DNA from: Zobellia roscoffensis
GTDB lineage: Bacteria > Bacteroidota > Bacteroidia > Flavobacteriales > Flavobacteriaceae
Assembly (NCBI RefSeq): GCF_015330165.1
Contig: NZ_JADDXT010000002.1
Span: forward strand, 4,738,024 to 4,802,023
Direction of reading: 5' to 3'
DNA: 64,000 bases
Shown: one piece after another, positions 27,593 to 36,377 of the stretch
Layout of the letters: every line of letters begins with the position of its first letter
Numbering within the stretch: the first letter of the stretch is position 1
Made by a program: the position numbers and the translations under genes
The notes under the pieces: model-generated
The model's database searches: none
Seen by the model: the letters and a program-made list of their open reading frames with translations, nothing else
What the model was told of the DNA's origin: nothing

Positions 27593-28306
27593 TTACGCGT
27601 TATGCTGGTAAGGCATTTTAAGAAGTTTATTATGAATAGATTTAAGTTTCTCCGAAGAAAACCCCAACTTAAAAAGAACTACAAGTAATAAATTGGATAG
27701 GTTTACGCGCAAATAAGAATTACTCTCATATTTTCTAGCCGAAACAATTAAATCGTTATTTATGATTTTATAGCGTATTTTGTTTTTTTTCATTCGCTTG
27801 AAGAATTCAAAATCTTCCATTAAAACTTGATTTTCATCAAACCCACCTAAAGCATTAAAAGTATCTTTTTTTATAAAAAGGCATTGATCTCCTCCTCCTG
27901 TAAAAATACCGTCCTTAGCCGTAAAAGAAGCATTTATATCCAACCAAAAACTTCTTTTATCAAACCGGTATGAAAAAAATCCAGCTTCATAATCATCCTT
28001 TAAAGTAAATTCTATATCCTTCAAAAATGACTCAGGTGGTTTCACATCTGCGTGCAGAAAGACCAAAATACTACCAGAAGCTAAAGAAGCACCTGTATTC
28101 ATTTGCACGGCTCTGCCTTTTCTTTCGCATTTAATAAAATTTATGTTAGATGATTCAGAAATTAAATTTTCTGCATCATCCTCACTATCGCAAGAAAGCA
28201 CAACAATTACCTCAACATCAACCTTACTGGTATTCGCAAGAAGTGATGGCAATAGTTTTGAAAGATTCTGCCTTTCATTATGGGCAGGTATAATAATAGA
28301 TATCAT
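27593..28306 (-). CDS. GT2 glycosyltransferase, TIGR04283 (arsenosugar-type) family
   Basis: A 237-residue family 2 glycosyltransferase without membrane segments. The start at 28306 (MISIIIPAHNERQNL) was preferred over a longer frame. Key GT2 motifs are the N-terminal SIIIPAHNE, the DxD-like ILVFLHADVKPPESF and the acceptor region GGGDQCLFIKK with LMEDFEFFKRMKK. The pattern matches the TIGR04283 group named after arsenosugar-biosynthesis loci, but none of the diagnostic partners (ArsM, ArsS radical SAM) is adjacent. It is the first gene of a two-gene unit with the VOC protein. Confidence 0.8.
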   Translation of the reverse strand: MISIIIPAHNERQNLSKLLPSLLANTSKVDVEVIVVLSCDSEDDAENLISESSNINFIKCERKGRAVQMNTGASLASGSILVFLHADVKPPESFLKDIEFTLKDDYEAGFFSYRFDKRSFWLDINASFTAKDGIFTGGGDQCLFIKKDTFNALGGFDENQVLMEDFEFFKRMKKNKIRYKIINNDLIVSARKYESNSYLRVNLSNLLLVVLFKLGFSSEKLKSIHNKLLKMPYQHNA

Positions 28307-28471
28307 AAAGTGTTTTATAGGTTGTTGAAGCGCTAATATATTATTCAATAAAGCTGCTCCTGGTAACCACATCTACGTAACTTTAAAAGAAAGGTTTCAA
28401 AAAAAGATGCGACCAAACCCTCGCTTCAACTTTTACGTATATAGCAATATTACAACTCTAAAGCAAAACCC

Positions 28472-29260
28472 ATGAGCGCAATCACATTTAAATATCCTGT
28501 TATTCTATTCTTACTAGTAATATGGGTTTTTCCCTCATATGGACAAGTGGATAATTCTAAAATTTTGGATTTGAACACCTTCTCTGAATCATTTTTAATA
28601 AAAGTTCGCAACAATCAAGATACTAATAAGATACGGACTCAACTATACAACACTACACTTGAAGAACTTGAAGAAGGTTTAAACACAGATGATAAAAAGT
28701 TGGCTTTTTGGATAAATATTTACAATGCCTACATTCAAGTTGTTTTATCTGAAAACCCAGAAAAATATAATGACCGGAGAACATTTTTTAGCGCTGAACA
28801 GATTCCGATAGCAGGTAGACTGGTTTCTTTTGAAAAAATAGAACACGGTATTATTAGAAAATCTCAATGGAAATTAGGTCTTGGCTTAGTTAGAAAGTGG
28901 TTTCCGAATAAGTTTGAGCGTAAACTAAGAGTTGATGACAGAGATTATAGAGTGCATTTTGCGTTGAATTGTGGGGCAAAGGATTGTCCGCCTGTAGCTA
29001 TCTATAGTGCAGAGCACTTAAACGAACAATTAGATAAGGGAACAGAGAAATACTTAAAGAAAACTTCTATTTACAACGATCAAACCAAAGAAGTTGCCGT
29101 AACCTCTTTGTTCAATTGGTTTAGAGGTGATTTTGGATGTAAAAGTGGTGTGAAGGATATTCTAAAAGAGTTTGATATTATTTCTACTACCAAAAAAATT
29201 GATTTAAAGTATAACAATTATGACTGGACGCTAGATTTGGATAACTGGATAGACCTTTAA
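28472..29260 (+). CDS. Secreted DUF547-domain protein
   Basis: A 262-residue exported protein with a signal peptide at residues 1-24 (ends FPSYGQ). The DUF547 domain (about 60-230) shows KKLAFWINIYNAYIQVVL, HGIIRK and VHFALNCGAKDCPPVAIYS. The fold resembles papain-like cysteine peptidases, and the Cys/His pair could be catalytic, though no activity is established. Its stop codon overlaps the stop of the convergent Omp85 gene by 4 bp (TTAA), with no hairpin between. Confidence 0.85.
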   Translation: MSAITFKYPVILFLLVIWVFPSYGQVDNSKILDLNTFSESFLIKVRNNQDTNKIRTQLYNTTLEELEEGLNTDDKKLAFWINIYNAYIQVVLSENPEKYNDRRTFFSAEQIPIAGRLVSFEKIEHGIIRKSQWKLGLGLVRKWFPNKFERKLRVDDRDYRVHFALNCGAKDCPPVAIYSAEHLNEQLDKGTEKYLKKTSIYNDQTKEVAVTSLFNWFRGDFGCKSGVKDILKEFDIISTTKKIDLKYNNYDWTLDLDNWIDL

Positions 29261-30357
29261 AATGCTTCTTTTATGGTAAAATAAAAGTTCCCTCCTTCAT
29301 TAGACATGCCATAATCTACCCGTATACGAACGCCATCTCTTTTATTTATAATATAACGGAGCCCTATGCCTCCTGCATTCTTGTAAGCCGAAGAAAGTAA
29401 CTTATTTAAAGCTGGGGCAACGGTTCCTGAAGAACCGAACACAGCACCTCCAAATCTGCCTGCAATAGGAAAACGGTACTCTAATGCCATACTTAACTCA
29501 GCATTATCCTGATACCTTCTGTTATTAATACCTCTAGTTCGTTTGGAACCTAAATAAAATAAATCATAAAAAGGGGTACTCTTACTACTGCTACCTACGA
29601 ACACGTTGGCAGCAAGAACTTGTTTCTCTCCTACTTTCTGATAAAAACGATTGTCCAACTCAAACTTTGAATAGTCAAAACTAGAACCCAAGATTTTACT
29701 AGAAGTAAACACGTTACCCTGAATATAAAATCCCTTGGTGGGAAAAAAGTTATTATCCCTAGTGTCATAGGATACCTGCAAACCCACATTAGAAATGGTA
29801 CCGTCCTGCTTTCCCGGAACGTTTGAAGCTTCTAAAATTCCATTTTCCTCAATTCTAAGGCTACTGTAGCTATCAAACTCATAGCCTAATCCTAAATAAA
29901 AATCAGGTAAAAATTCTCGCATTAAAGCCAGCCGCACTCTAGGAAAAGTAACTTCATAGGTTTCTTCATCTTCTTCTCTACTATCAATACCAACACCAAA
30001 AAAATTATAGAAGTATTTATAAAAGCCAAACTCTCCGGACAAACGCCATTTCTCATCATCTTTATAAAATTCAAAAGGCGCATATACCAAAATCTGATTT
30101 TTGGTCGTATAACTAGCTCCTAATTGCAAAGACGATGGTCTTGTTGTCTTTTTTTCATCTTTCAACCAGAAATTAGCGATACCAATACCTCCAAATCCAA
30201 AAGCAGTTTCTGGCGTGTAAAATACCACAGGAAAAGCAGATATCTTTAAATGATCAACAATGGAGTCTTGACTAACCTTAGTCTTTTTTTGCGCCATTAT
30301 AAAATTTGTACAAAAGCAAAGTAATACGAATGGCACTATTCTATTTAAGTTGATCAT
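29257..30357 (-). CDS. Omp85-family beta-barrel (BamA/TamA-type) without POTRA domains
   Basis: A 366-residue outer-membrane protein with a signal peptide at residues 1-22 (ends FIMAQ). The mature protein starts almost directly with strand-like segments (PETAFGFGGIGIANFWL) and continues to the conserved Omp85 tail features: YDTRDNNFFPTKGFYIQGN, YLGSKRTRGINNRRYQDN, LEYRFPI and GIGLRYIINKRDGVRIRVD. The terminal residue is Phe, as in exported barrels. It lacks periplasmic POTRA repeats, so it is not the essential BamA; short surface-antigen barrels of this kind occur in multiple copies in Bacteroidota. Confidence 0.85.
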   Translation of the reverse strand: MINLNRIVPFVLLCFCTNFIMAQKKTKVSQDSIVDHLKISAFPVVFYTPETAFGFGGIGIANFWLKDEKKTTRPSSLQLGASYTTKNQILVYAPFEFYKDDEKWRLSGEFGFYKYFYNFFGVGIDSREEDEETYEVTFPRVRLALMREFLPDFYLGLGYEFDSYSSLRIEENGILEASNVPGKQDGTISNVGLQVSYDTRDNNFFPTKGFYIQGNVFTSSKILGSSFDYSKFELDNRFYQKVGEKQVLAANVFVGSSSKSTPFYDLFYLGSKRTRGINNRRYQDNAELSMALEYRFPIAGRFGGAVFGSSGTVAPALNKLLSSAYKNAGGIGLRYIINKRDGVRIRVDYGMSNEGGNFYFTIKEAF

Positions 30358-30451
30358 TCTTGGTTTTAAGTTACCTTATGTTTAGTAAAGTAATTGATTA
30401 TCATTTATGAATGGGTAATTTAGCACAATAATAAATTATTCAATATTTCAT

Positions 30452-32695
30452 ATGCACAAAATACTTGCCTTAAAGAAAACCATACTTGTTATTTTTGGTA
30501 TTCTGAGTGTTTTTGCCGTGCTAGCCTTAGGAAACTTAAAATTCTCTTTTGATTTTAGTCAGTTTTTTCCAGAAGGCGACCCTGACCTTATATTTTATAA
30601 TGAATTTATAGAAGAGTTTGGAACCGATGATAATTTTCTTCTTATTGCCATTGAGAATGAATCAACGGTTTTTGACCAAGCTTTTTTAGAGCGGTTTGAT
30701 GCGCTTTCAAAAGAAGCTAAAAAACTTCCGTTCGTAACCCAATCTCAATCTCTTACTACTCTTTTTTACCCGTTGAAAACCTCTTTTGGATACACAAAAC
30801 TACCAATCATTCATATAAACGACTCCACTAAATATGCTTCGGATTTTGAGAAACTAAAAGAAGATAACTTTTATACAAATGCTTTAATAGATGAGAATGG
30901 TACTTCTCTAGTCCTTGCCTTAGAAACAGAAGATAAACTTGATTATGAGCAAAGTATTGTCCTATTAACCAAGGTTAGGTCTTTGTTGAATAAACATGGG
31001 CTTAAAAACCATCATCTTCTTGGGCGTACGTATTTCTATGAAGCCCTTGTAGCTATGCAAAAACATGAAGTTACAGTAACCAGCATCGCTTCAATTTTGC
31101 TTATATTTCTAGTGCTTTTGCTTATTTATAGAAGAATACTTATTGTTTTTATTGCGCTATTCTCTATTACCATTGCGCTATTACTGTTTTTAGGACTGTT
31201 ATCTGTATTGGGCAAGGAACTGAACGCCATGGCGGCTTTCTACCCCATCTTAATGCTTATAGTAGGAACATCAGATGTTATTCATATTGTTGATGATTAT
31301 CTAATCAAGTTAAAAACCGGACTGCCCAAAGAGAAAGCACTTTGGTCTACTCTTAAAGAAGTAGGCACTTCAACCCTTTTAACATCTGCAACCACTGCCA
31401 TAGGTTTCGCTTCGCTTTTAACTTCCAAATCTAGTAGTATTAGTGATTTTGGTTTAAACGCCGCTATTGGAGTCCTAACGGCTTTTGTTACCGTTATTTT
31501 TCTGACGAGTGCACTTATATTACTCCCCAAGAAAGAATATTTATTACCTAAAAGAGAGGCTTCAAAAAAATGGCCAAAACTGCTTTCAGGCATAAACAAC
31601 TACACCAAAAAACACCATCGCCCAATACTCTATGGTAGCCTTATATTTACCTTGGTTTGTACTTATGGAATCACTAAAATAGATACCAATTATCAAATAA
31701 AAGAGAGTTTACCCACGAATAGTACTATTGCATCGGATTTCAAATTTTTTCAAGACCATTACTCGGGTTTTAGACCGTTGGAAGTTGCCGTTATGACTCA
31801 AGGCGAGAGCAAAATATCTGACTTTGACGTAATTCAACAAATTGAAAAAGTTGAACAACAATTAAGAACGGAAGCTCCTATTAAAAACATAAATTCAATA
31901 TCATCATTCTACAAAACCTTACACAAAGCACACAACCTAAATAAATCAGATTTCTTTGTTTTACCTAAAGACTCTGTGACTTTTGAAAGTTATAAAGCAG
32001 ATATTAATAAAATGGCCCGTAAACAATACGCCAAATTTGTAAATAAGAATGAAACGAAATCTAGAATAAGAGCCAGGGTACTTGATGTTGGCACAGACAC
32101 CTTAAACCAACTATATGAGAGGTTTGACAGATTTACGGCAGCACAAACAGATTCTAGTCAAGTAAAATTTAAACTAACCGGAAGTGGTGTACTTCTAGAC
32201 AAAAACTCCTATTACATTCAAGACAGCCTAATTTCTGGATTGCTGGCCGGTTTATTAATGGTAGCATTAATTATGGCACTATTATTCAAAAACCTGAAAT
32301 TGCTTTTAATTTCCTTGCTACCAAATTTGGTTCCACTTTTATTTGCGGGAGCATTGTTAGGATATTTAAATATCCCTTTAGAATCAACAATTTCAGTTGT
32401 TTTTGCCATTGTTTTTGGCATTGCGGTAGATGACACTATTCACTTTTTAGGAAGATACAAATTAAGCCGAGATGGTGGCTTAAGTAAGGAGGCTGCCCTA
32501 GAAGTTACCTTTTTAAAGACGGGTAGAGCTCTAATCATAACCACGACAACCCTGTTCTTTGGATTTTTAATACTACTTTTTTCGGCGCATGCGCCTAGTG
32601 TAACCATAGGATTACTAGTAAGTATTACCCTTTTAACAGCTCTGGTATTAGACCTGTTATTACTACCAGTACTTATTAGAAAATGGCTTAGATAG
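30452..32695 (+). CDS. RND/MMPL-family exporter (HAE3-like)
   Basis: A 747-residue inner-membrane protein with two halves, each with a large periplasmic loop after the first helix and a cluster of about five helices. Conserved acidic motifs are IVGTSDVIHIVDDYL in half 1 (about 270-285) and GIAVDDTIHFLGRYKL in half 2 (about 655-670), as in proton-driven RND exporters. Single-gene RND proteins of this size belong to the HAE3/MMPL group, which export lipids, hopanoids or lipid-linked compounds. The substrate is not evident. The gene is divergent from the short Omp85 barrel, with 94 bp between starts, so they could form an export pair (inference). Confidence 0.88.
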   Translation: MHKILALKKTILVIFGILSVFAVLALGNLKFSFDFSQFFPEGDPDLIFYNEFIEEFGTDDNFLLIAIENESTVFDQAFLERFDALSKEAKKLPFVTQSQSLTTLFYPLKTSFGYTKLPIIHINDSTKYASDFEKLKEDNFYTNALIDENGTSLVLALETEDKLDYEQSIVLLTKVRSLLNKHGLKNHHLLGRTYFYEALVAMQKHEVTVTSIASILLIFLVLLLIYRRILIVFIALFSITIALLLFLGLLSVLGKELNAMAAFYPILMLIVGTSDVIHIVDDYLIKLKTGLPKEKALWSTLKEVGTSTLLTSATTAIGFASLLTSKSSSISDFGLNAAIGVLTAFVTVIFLTSALILLPKKEYLLPKREASKKWPKLLSGINNYTKKHHRPILYGSLIFTLVCTYGITKIDTNYQIKESLPTNSTIASDFKFFQDHYSGFRPLEVAVMTQGESKISDFDVIQQIEKVEQQLRTEAPIKNINSISSFYKTLHKAHNLNKSDFFVLPKDSVTFESYKADINKMARKQYAKFVNKNETKSRIRARVLDVGTDTLNQLYERFDRFTAAQTDSSQVKFKLTGSGVLLDKNSYYIQDSLISGLLAGLLMVALIMALLFKNLKLLLISLLPNLVPLLFAGALLGYLNIPLESTISVVFAIVFGIAVDDTIHFLGRYKLSRDGGLSKEAALEVTFLKTGRALIITTTTLFFGFLILLFSAHAPSVTIGLLVSITLLTALVLDLLLLPVLIRKWLR

Positions 32696-32799
32696 AATTT
32701 TCCCAAAAGGGCGAAGTCTACACATAAACAAACTTCAACCAATTGAAAAACAATAAGCAAGTGGCTTATCATTATTCTTTATAAACTTCTAATTGAAGT

Positions 32800-32907
32800 C
32801 TACTTTTCTGTTTTAAGGGATTTTCTAAGCTCTTTCCGAGCAACTATAACTCGATATAATAAAATGGACATGAATGAAAGCCAAGCGAGGAAAAGAATGT
32901 ACTCCAT
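32800..32907 (-). CDS. Possible 35-residue single-span membrane microprotein
   Basis: The frame starts MEYILFLAWLSF and ends in a basic tail (RKELRKSLKTEK). One hydrophobic helix (about residues 3-22) followed by eight basic residues is typical of small inner-membrane proteins such as CcoQ/CcdA-type accessory subunits or stress microproteins. No family is recognised. It lies downstream of the DUF4331/TPR operon terminator on the same strand. The call rests only on the signal-like composition and an ATG start; random occurrence cannot be excluded. Confidence 0.35.
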   Translation of the reverse strand: MEYILFLAWLSFMSILLYRVIVARKELRKSLKTEK

Positions 32908-33078
32908 AACGATACTAATTTTGGGGACTATGTTAGGTTAAATCTCTTTGATTCTAGCCACATTTACAGTGACATAGAATAGCATATGTACTATTTGGAA
33001 GATAAACATAATAATTACTTTTGGATTTTCCTACACTAAAGTTAAAAAAAACACAAATAATTTGTTTTTGCCATTAAT

Positions 33079-33108
33079 AAAAAAGAGCCAAAACTAACGT
33101 TTTGACTC
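33079..33108 (-). terminator. Terminator of the DUF4331/DUF4331/TPR operon
   Basis: Read on the minus strand: GAGTCAAAAC, loop GTTA, GTTTTGGCTC, then a T-rich run. Nine of ten stem positions pair. About 75 bp after the TPR gene stop. Confidence 0.65.
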
Positions 33109-33183
33109 ATTAAAGAACAACTTAATCTAAAACCCAAATCATTATCAGACCATTACACAGTAAGACTTGAACCACATCTTTAC

Positions 33184-34461
33184 CTATAATTTTGCGATAC
33201 TCCCTTCCGAGGAAGGTCCCAATTCATAAATTGCTTCGGCTAATTCTGTTTTAATGGCTTCAGCTTTCTCAATTTGCCCTGTAGCCTTATAAATCTCAGC
33301 AGCATAGAGTAGTATAGCTGGTTCAAATGTTTTCCCCTCAATATACTCTTGAACAATTTCTAATGCCTTCTCTTTATCTCCTTTTTTAAAGTGACTATAC
33401 GCCAACAAACTATATGATTCTGGTGTTGGCCTATTACCCACTTCTTTTCTTGACAGTTTTAACGCCTTGTCAAACTGATCCGTTCTATCTAAATAAAGCG
33501 AAACATTATACGTATTGTACATATCTCCATATGCAGGGTTTTGAACCATTTCAAAATAAGTATCAAAATTTGATAGGCTTTTTAAATCATCGCCCATAAA
33601 GTCCGCCACTTCAGCTTTAAGCAAATAATAGTCTGGAGCTTTATAATTTTTTGTGACAGAATCTAGGATGCGCATGGCCTCTCCTGCTTTCTTTTCGTAT
33701 GAGAAGACTATCCATGCTATTCCCTTCTTTGCATAGGCGTTTCCAGGATCTAGTTCTAATGCTTTTAAATAATGCTCATAAGAATCTTTAATTCTTCCGG
33801 CATGACCGTAATAGTCTGCAAGATTAGTGTAAGACCACAATCTTAAACTTTCACTTTTTGCAACTTCGGCTTTCTTCTTTGCTTTTTCCATAAAACGTAT
33901 GGTAGTATCCAAATCACCTTTGTGATCATTCCATTTTGATACTCGAATCAAATATGCAAAATCATTCATATTTTTAAGGCTATCCAAATATGTTTTGGCC
34001 TTATCATAGTTCCCCAATTCCATATTTACATCAAACATAAGCCCTAGTGTTTGATCAATACCACTATTTATTGTACGGGCAGAATCTGCAAGTTGCGCCG
34101 CTTCTCTAAAACGGTGCTGAGAAATATAATTTCTGGCTAAAGCCCTATAGTAACCTGCCTTACCAATGGCAGCTATGTCTACCGCTTTTTTTAAGACTTG
34201 TTCTGCCTTTTTTAAATATTGTATATCACCAGTGCTCTTAAAGTAGCGGTCGTACTCTCCACCTACTATACCAAAGCTCATTAACTGAGAACTATCTGGT
34301 TTTATCTTGGAATTCCAAAGTTCAAAATATTTTGAAGTGGTTTGAGATGGCTCTGAGGCCAAATATTTATCATAATCCTCCTTATTGGTCAATAGGTGTT
34401 CTGATTCTGTTTTGCATGAGGAAAGAAAAAATAACACAATGCAAATAGTAATGTATCTCAT
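33184..34461 (-). CDS. Tetratricopeptide-repeat lipoprotein
   Basis: A 425-residue lipoprotein; the start at 34461 (MRYITICIVLFFLSSC) puts the SPII Cys at residue 16 and avoids an overlong upstream frame that overlaps the DUF4331 gene. The body is TPR helices: KAGYYRALARNYISQHRFREA, IKDSYEHYLKALELDPGNAYA and SYSLLAYSHFKKGDKEKALEI (each cited in part). TPR arrays act as protein-interaction scaffolds. It is the last gene of an operon with two DUF4331-type proteins, with 103 bp to the gene before; TPR genes commonly accompany DUF4331 genes in Bacteroidota (family-context knowledge). Confidence 0.85.
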   Translation of the reverse strand: MRYITICIVLFFLSSCKTESEHLLTNKEDYDKYLASEPSQTTSKYFELWNSKIKPDSSQLMSFGIVGGEYDRYFKSTGDIQYLKKAEQVLKKAVDIAAIGKAGYYRALARNYISQHRFREAAQLADSARTINSGIDQTLGLMFDVNMELGNYDKAKTYLDSLKNMNDFAYLIRVSKWNDHKGDLDTTIRFMEKAKKKAEVAKSESLRLWSYTNLADYYGHAGRIKDSYEHYLKALELDPGNAYAKKGIAWIVFSYEKKAGEAMRILDSVTKNYKAPDYYLLKAEVADFMGDDLKSLSNFDTYFEMVQNPAYGDMYNTYNVSLYLDRTDQFDKALKLSRKEVGNRPTPESYSLLAYSHFKKGDKEKALEIVQEYIEGKTFEPAILLYAAEIYKATGQIEKAEAIKTELAEAIYELGPSSEGSIAKL

Positions 34462-34564
34462 CTTCAAAATTTTAAAGTTTGGAAATCGGTTTGTTTTATT
34501 TGATAAAAAAGGGAGGACGGGAAATCCATCCTCCCCCACTCCTTCTTTTTCATAGACTTGCGCC

Positions 34565-35377
34565 TTATTCAGGAGCTCCCAAATATGGGAATGTACTTGT
34601 AGGCTCTGCAGTAATAGCCACACCATCAGAAACCAATCTTGGGAATGTACCTACTCCTTCTACTTCTTGACCATTGAAACGTGCACCGTCCCCTCCTCCG
34701 AAAAGAAGAATTAGAGAAACATCAATAACATCATCTTGTAGCGTTCTACCCGTTAAACCAATAGCTCCTTCGTAATTTGGAGCACCAGTTCCCGGATTAA
34801 AATATGTAGTTGGCAAATCTGGAGCAACCTCCAAAACATCGTTAGCCAAAATTGTAGTCAACAGCTCAGCACTCACAGGGTTATCCGTAAAACCATCTTT
34901 TTCAGGTCCGTTTAGAATATCTCCTAAAATATTAGGCTGGTAATTTACATCCTCAGGATTCAGACCTAATAACTCAGCATAAACATCATGTAAACCTTCT
35001 AATCTATTTTCAAAATCTTTTTGATAAAATTCAGCAATTGTAGAGGGTACAGCTTGGTTATACGGGTCCTTAAAATCAGGAATACTCAATACTGTATTAA
35101 TTCCTGGTCTACCCATAAAATCTACCTGAGCATAAGTACCTGAAAAATCAGGAGGAGTTACCATCATATCATCACCATCTCCATCTGCATCTCCGCCACC
35201 ATCTTCACATGGCTGACAAGAAGTTCCACCGCAATCTACACCAGTTTCCGTACCGTTCATGATACCATCAGTACAGGTGGTCTCTACCATTTCCAAAGCG
35301 TCATCATCATCACAAGCAACAAACATAGTAGCTGCACAAAGTGATAAGAACATATATTTTAAAGTATGTATTTTCAT
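34565..35377 (-). CDS. DUF4331 C-terminal-half lipoprotein with Cys-rich linker
   Basis: A 270-residue lipoprotein (Cys22 in FVAC, followed by DDDD, a surface-export-like signal). Residues 33-56 form a Cys motif CTDGIMNGTETGVDCGGTSC with QPC after it, then a Gly/Asp-rich linker (GGGDADGDGDD). Residues about 85-270 match only the C-terminal half of DUF4331: GRPGINTVLSIPDFKDPYN, the helical segment FENRLEGLHDVYAELL and the terminal FPYLGAPE. The N-terminal half is encoded by the preceding gene, 25 bp away. The function of DUF4331 is unknown; splitting into two exported proteins suggests they assemble into one domain. Confidence 0.78.
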   Translation of the reverse strand: MKIHTLKYMFLSLCAATMFVACDDDDALEMVETTCTDGIMNGTETGVDCGGTSCQPCEDGGGDADGDGDDMMVTPPDFSGTYAQVDFMGRPGINTVLSIPDFKDPYNQAVPSTIAEFYQKDFENRLEGLHDVYAELLGLNPEDVNYQPNILGDILNGPEKDGFTDNPVSAELLTTILANDVLEVAPDLPTTYFNPGTGAPNYEGAIGLTGRTLQDDVIDVSLILLFGGGDGARFNGQEVEGVGTFPRLVSDGVAITAEPTSTFPYLGAPE

Positions 35378-35402
35378 TATTTTGTATTTTTTAGATTAGT
35401 TA

Positions 35403-36083
35403 TTATTGTTTTCTATTGGTAGTTACCCAAGTCTTATAAACCGTTAAACCTAAAGCGTTCTTAGCTGTAGTTTCGCCCAAAATGCTATTCGGGATTTCTA
35501 TTACCAAAGCCATAGTATTGGCCCCATCAAAAGTATCTACGGCCTCACCTTCTGGTAAAAATCCTTCTGGAGCGGTACCACCAATTACTTTATTAAACTG
35601 TCCAAAATCAAAAAAGAACGCATCTTGTCTTGGTCCCGCAAAAAGAGAAATACCATCCTCAGTGGTTGTTGTTAAAGCACTTTCTCCGGATATAGCAACT
35701 TGTCCTAACGGAGAACCTACCATTACTTCACTCATCTTACCTGTCTCTGCAGGAATAACAGGACCAAAGAAATACATAGTATCTTTTCTTGGAATTGCCT
35801 GAATTACCAAATCTTCAATTAAATCATCGTTTGTATCAATATTAATCTCAGTCAATACATTCTCGTCAAAAGGACCATATGCCAAATCGGGAAGCACATC
35901 CGTCTGTAAGTCTACTATAAATACGGTGTTCTCTGGATTGGATGGAGATTCAAATCCGTAGAAATCAGCAATATCCGCAGTATTGCCTGTAGTACCTGGC
36001 GCATCAATATGATCCGCTGCCACTAAAACCGCACCAACCACAGCAAGGATTCCCATGCCGAATAAAAGTTTTGTCTTTTTCAT
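35403..36083 (-). CDS. DUF4331 N-terminal-half exported protein
   Basis: A 226-residue exported protein with a signal peptide at residues 1-22 (GILAVVGAVLVAADHIDAP). The DUF4331 N-half motifs are present: DHIDAP, TADIADFYGFES, FIVDLQTDVLPDL, and LFAGPRQDAFFFDFGQFN near residue 150. The sequence ends at KTWVTTNRKQ, where full-length DUF4331 proteins continue to the region found in the next gene. It is the first gene of the operon. The family is usually 400-550 residues in one chain, so this is a stable two-gene version rather than a frameshift, because each part has its own signal sequence. Confidence 0.8.
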   Translation of the reverse strand: MKKTKLLFGMGILAVVGAVLVAADHIDAPGTTGNTADIADFYGFESPSNPENTVFIVDLQTDVLPDLAYGPFDENVLTEINIDTNDDLIEDLVIQAIPRKDTMYFFGPVIPAETGKMSEVMVGSPLGQVAISGESALTTTTEDGISLFAGPRQDAFFFDFGQFNKVIGGTAPEGFLPEGEAVDTFDGANTMALVIEIPNSILGETTAKNALGLTVYKTWVTTNRKQ

Positions 36084-36377
36084 TTTTAAGTTTTTAATGA
36101 TTATTAATTCACCCCTACTTACGGGACTTTTATCCGAGGGTTTGGTTTAAAATGTTAAAAAAATGTTAAACTAAAATATGAGGCCTCACTCGCTTATATA
36201 ACCACTACATCAACCCATAGTAACATCTTTAACCTATTGACTATTAAATAAATGACAATAATGAACCTTGTAAATTTCAATCTTTTTAAAAACGGATTTC
36301 TTAATAGAATTCTAATGAAAATGACGTTTTGGTTTGCTCCTTTTAACGTAATTTTGAACTTTCAAAACCAATATTAT

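Larger units (their letters stand above)
32696..33183. other. 488-bp intergenic region between RND exporter and TPR operon
   Basis: Contains a possible 35-codon minus-strand gene (32800-32907) and the terminator of the DUF4331/TPR operon (33079-33108). The rest is A+T-rich with no recognised coding frame, RNA gene or repeat. Confidence 0.6.

Noticed and set aside
35482..35802. 106-codon plus-strand frame opposite the DUF4331 N-half gene
   Set aside because: Overlaps the conserved DUF4331 motifs on the other strand; no evidence of its own.
36252..36377. Upstream extension of the LETM1-related protein
   Set aside because: Adds 42 residues with no family match before the typical MNPSA-GW start; kept only as an alternative.
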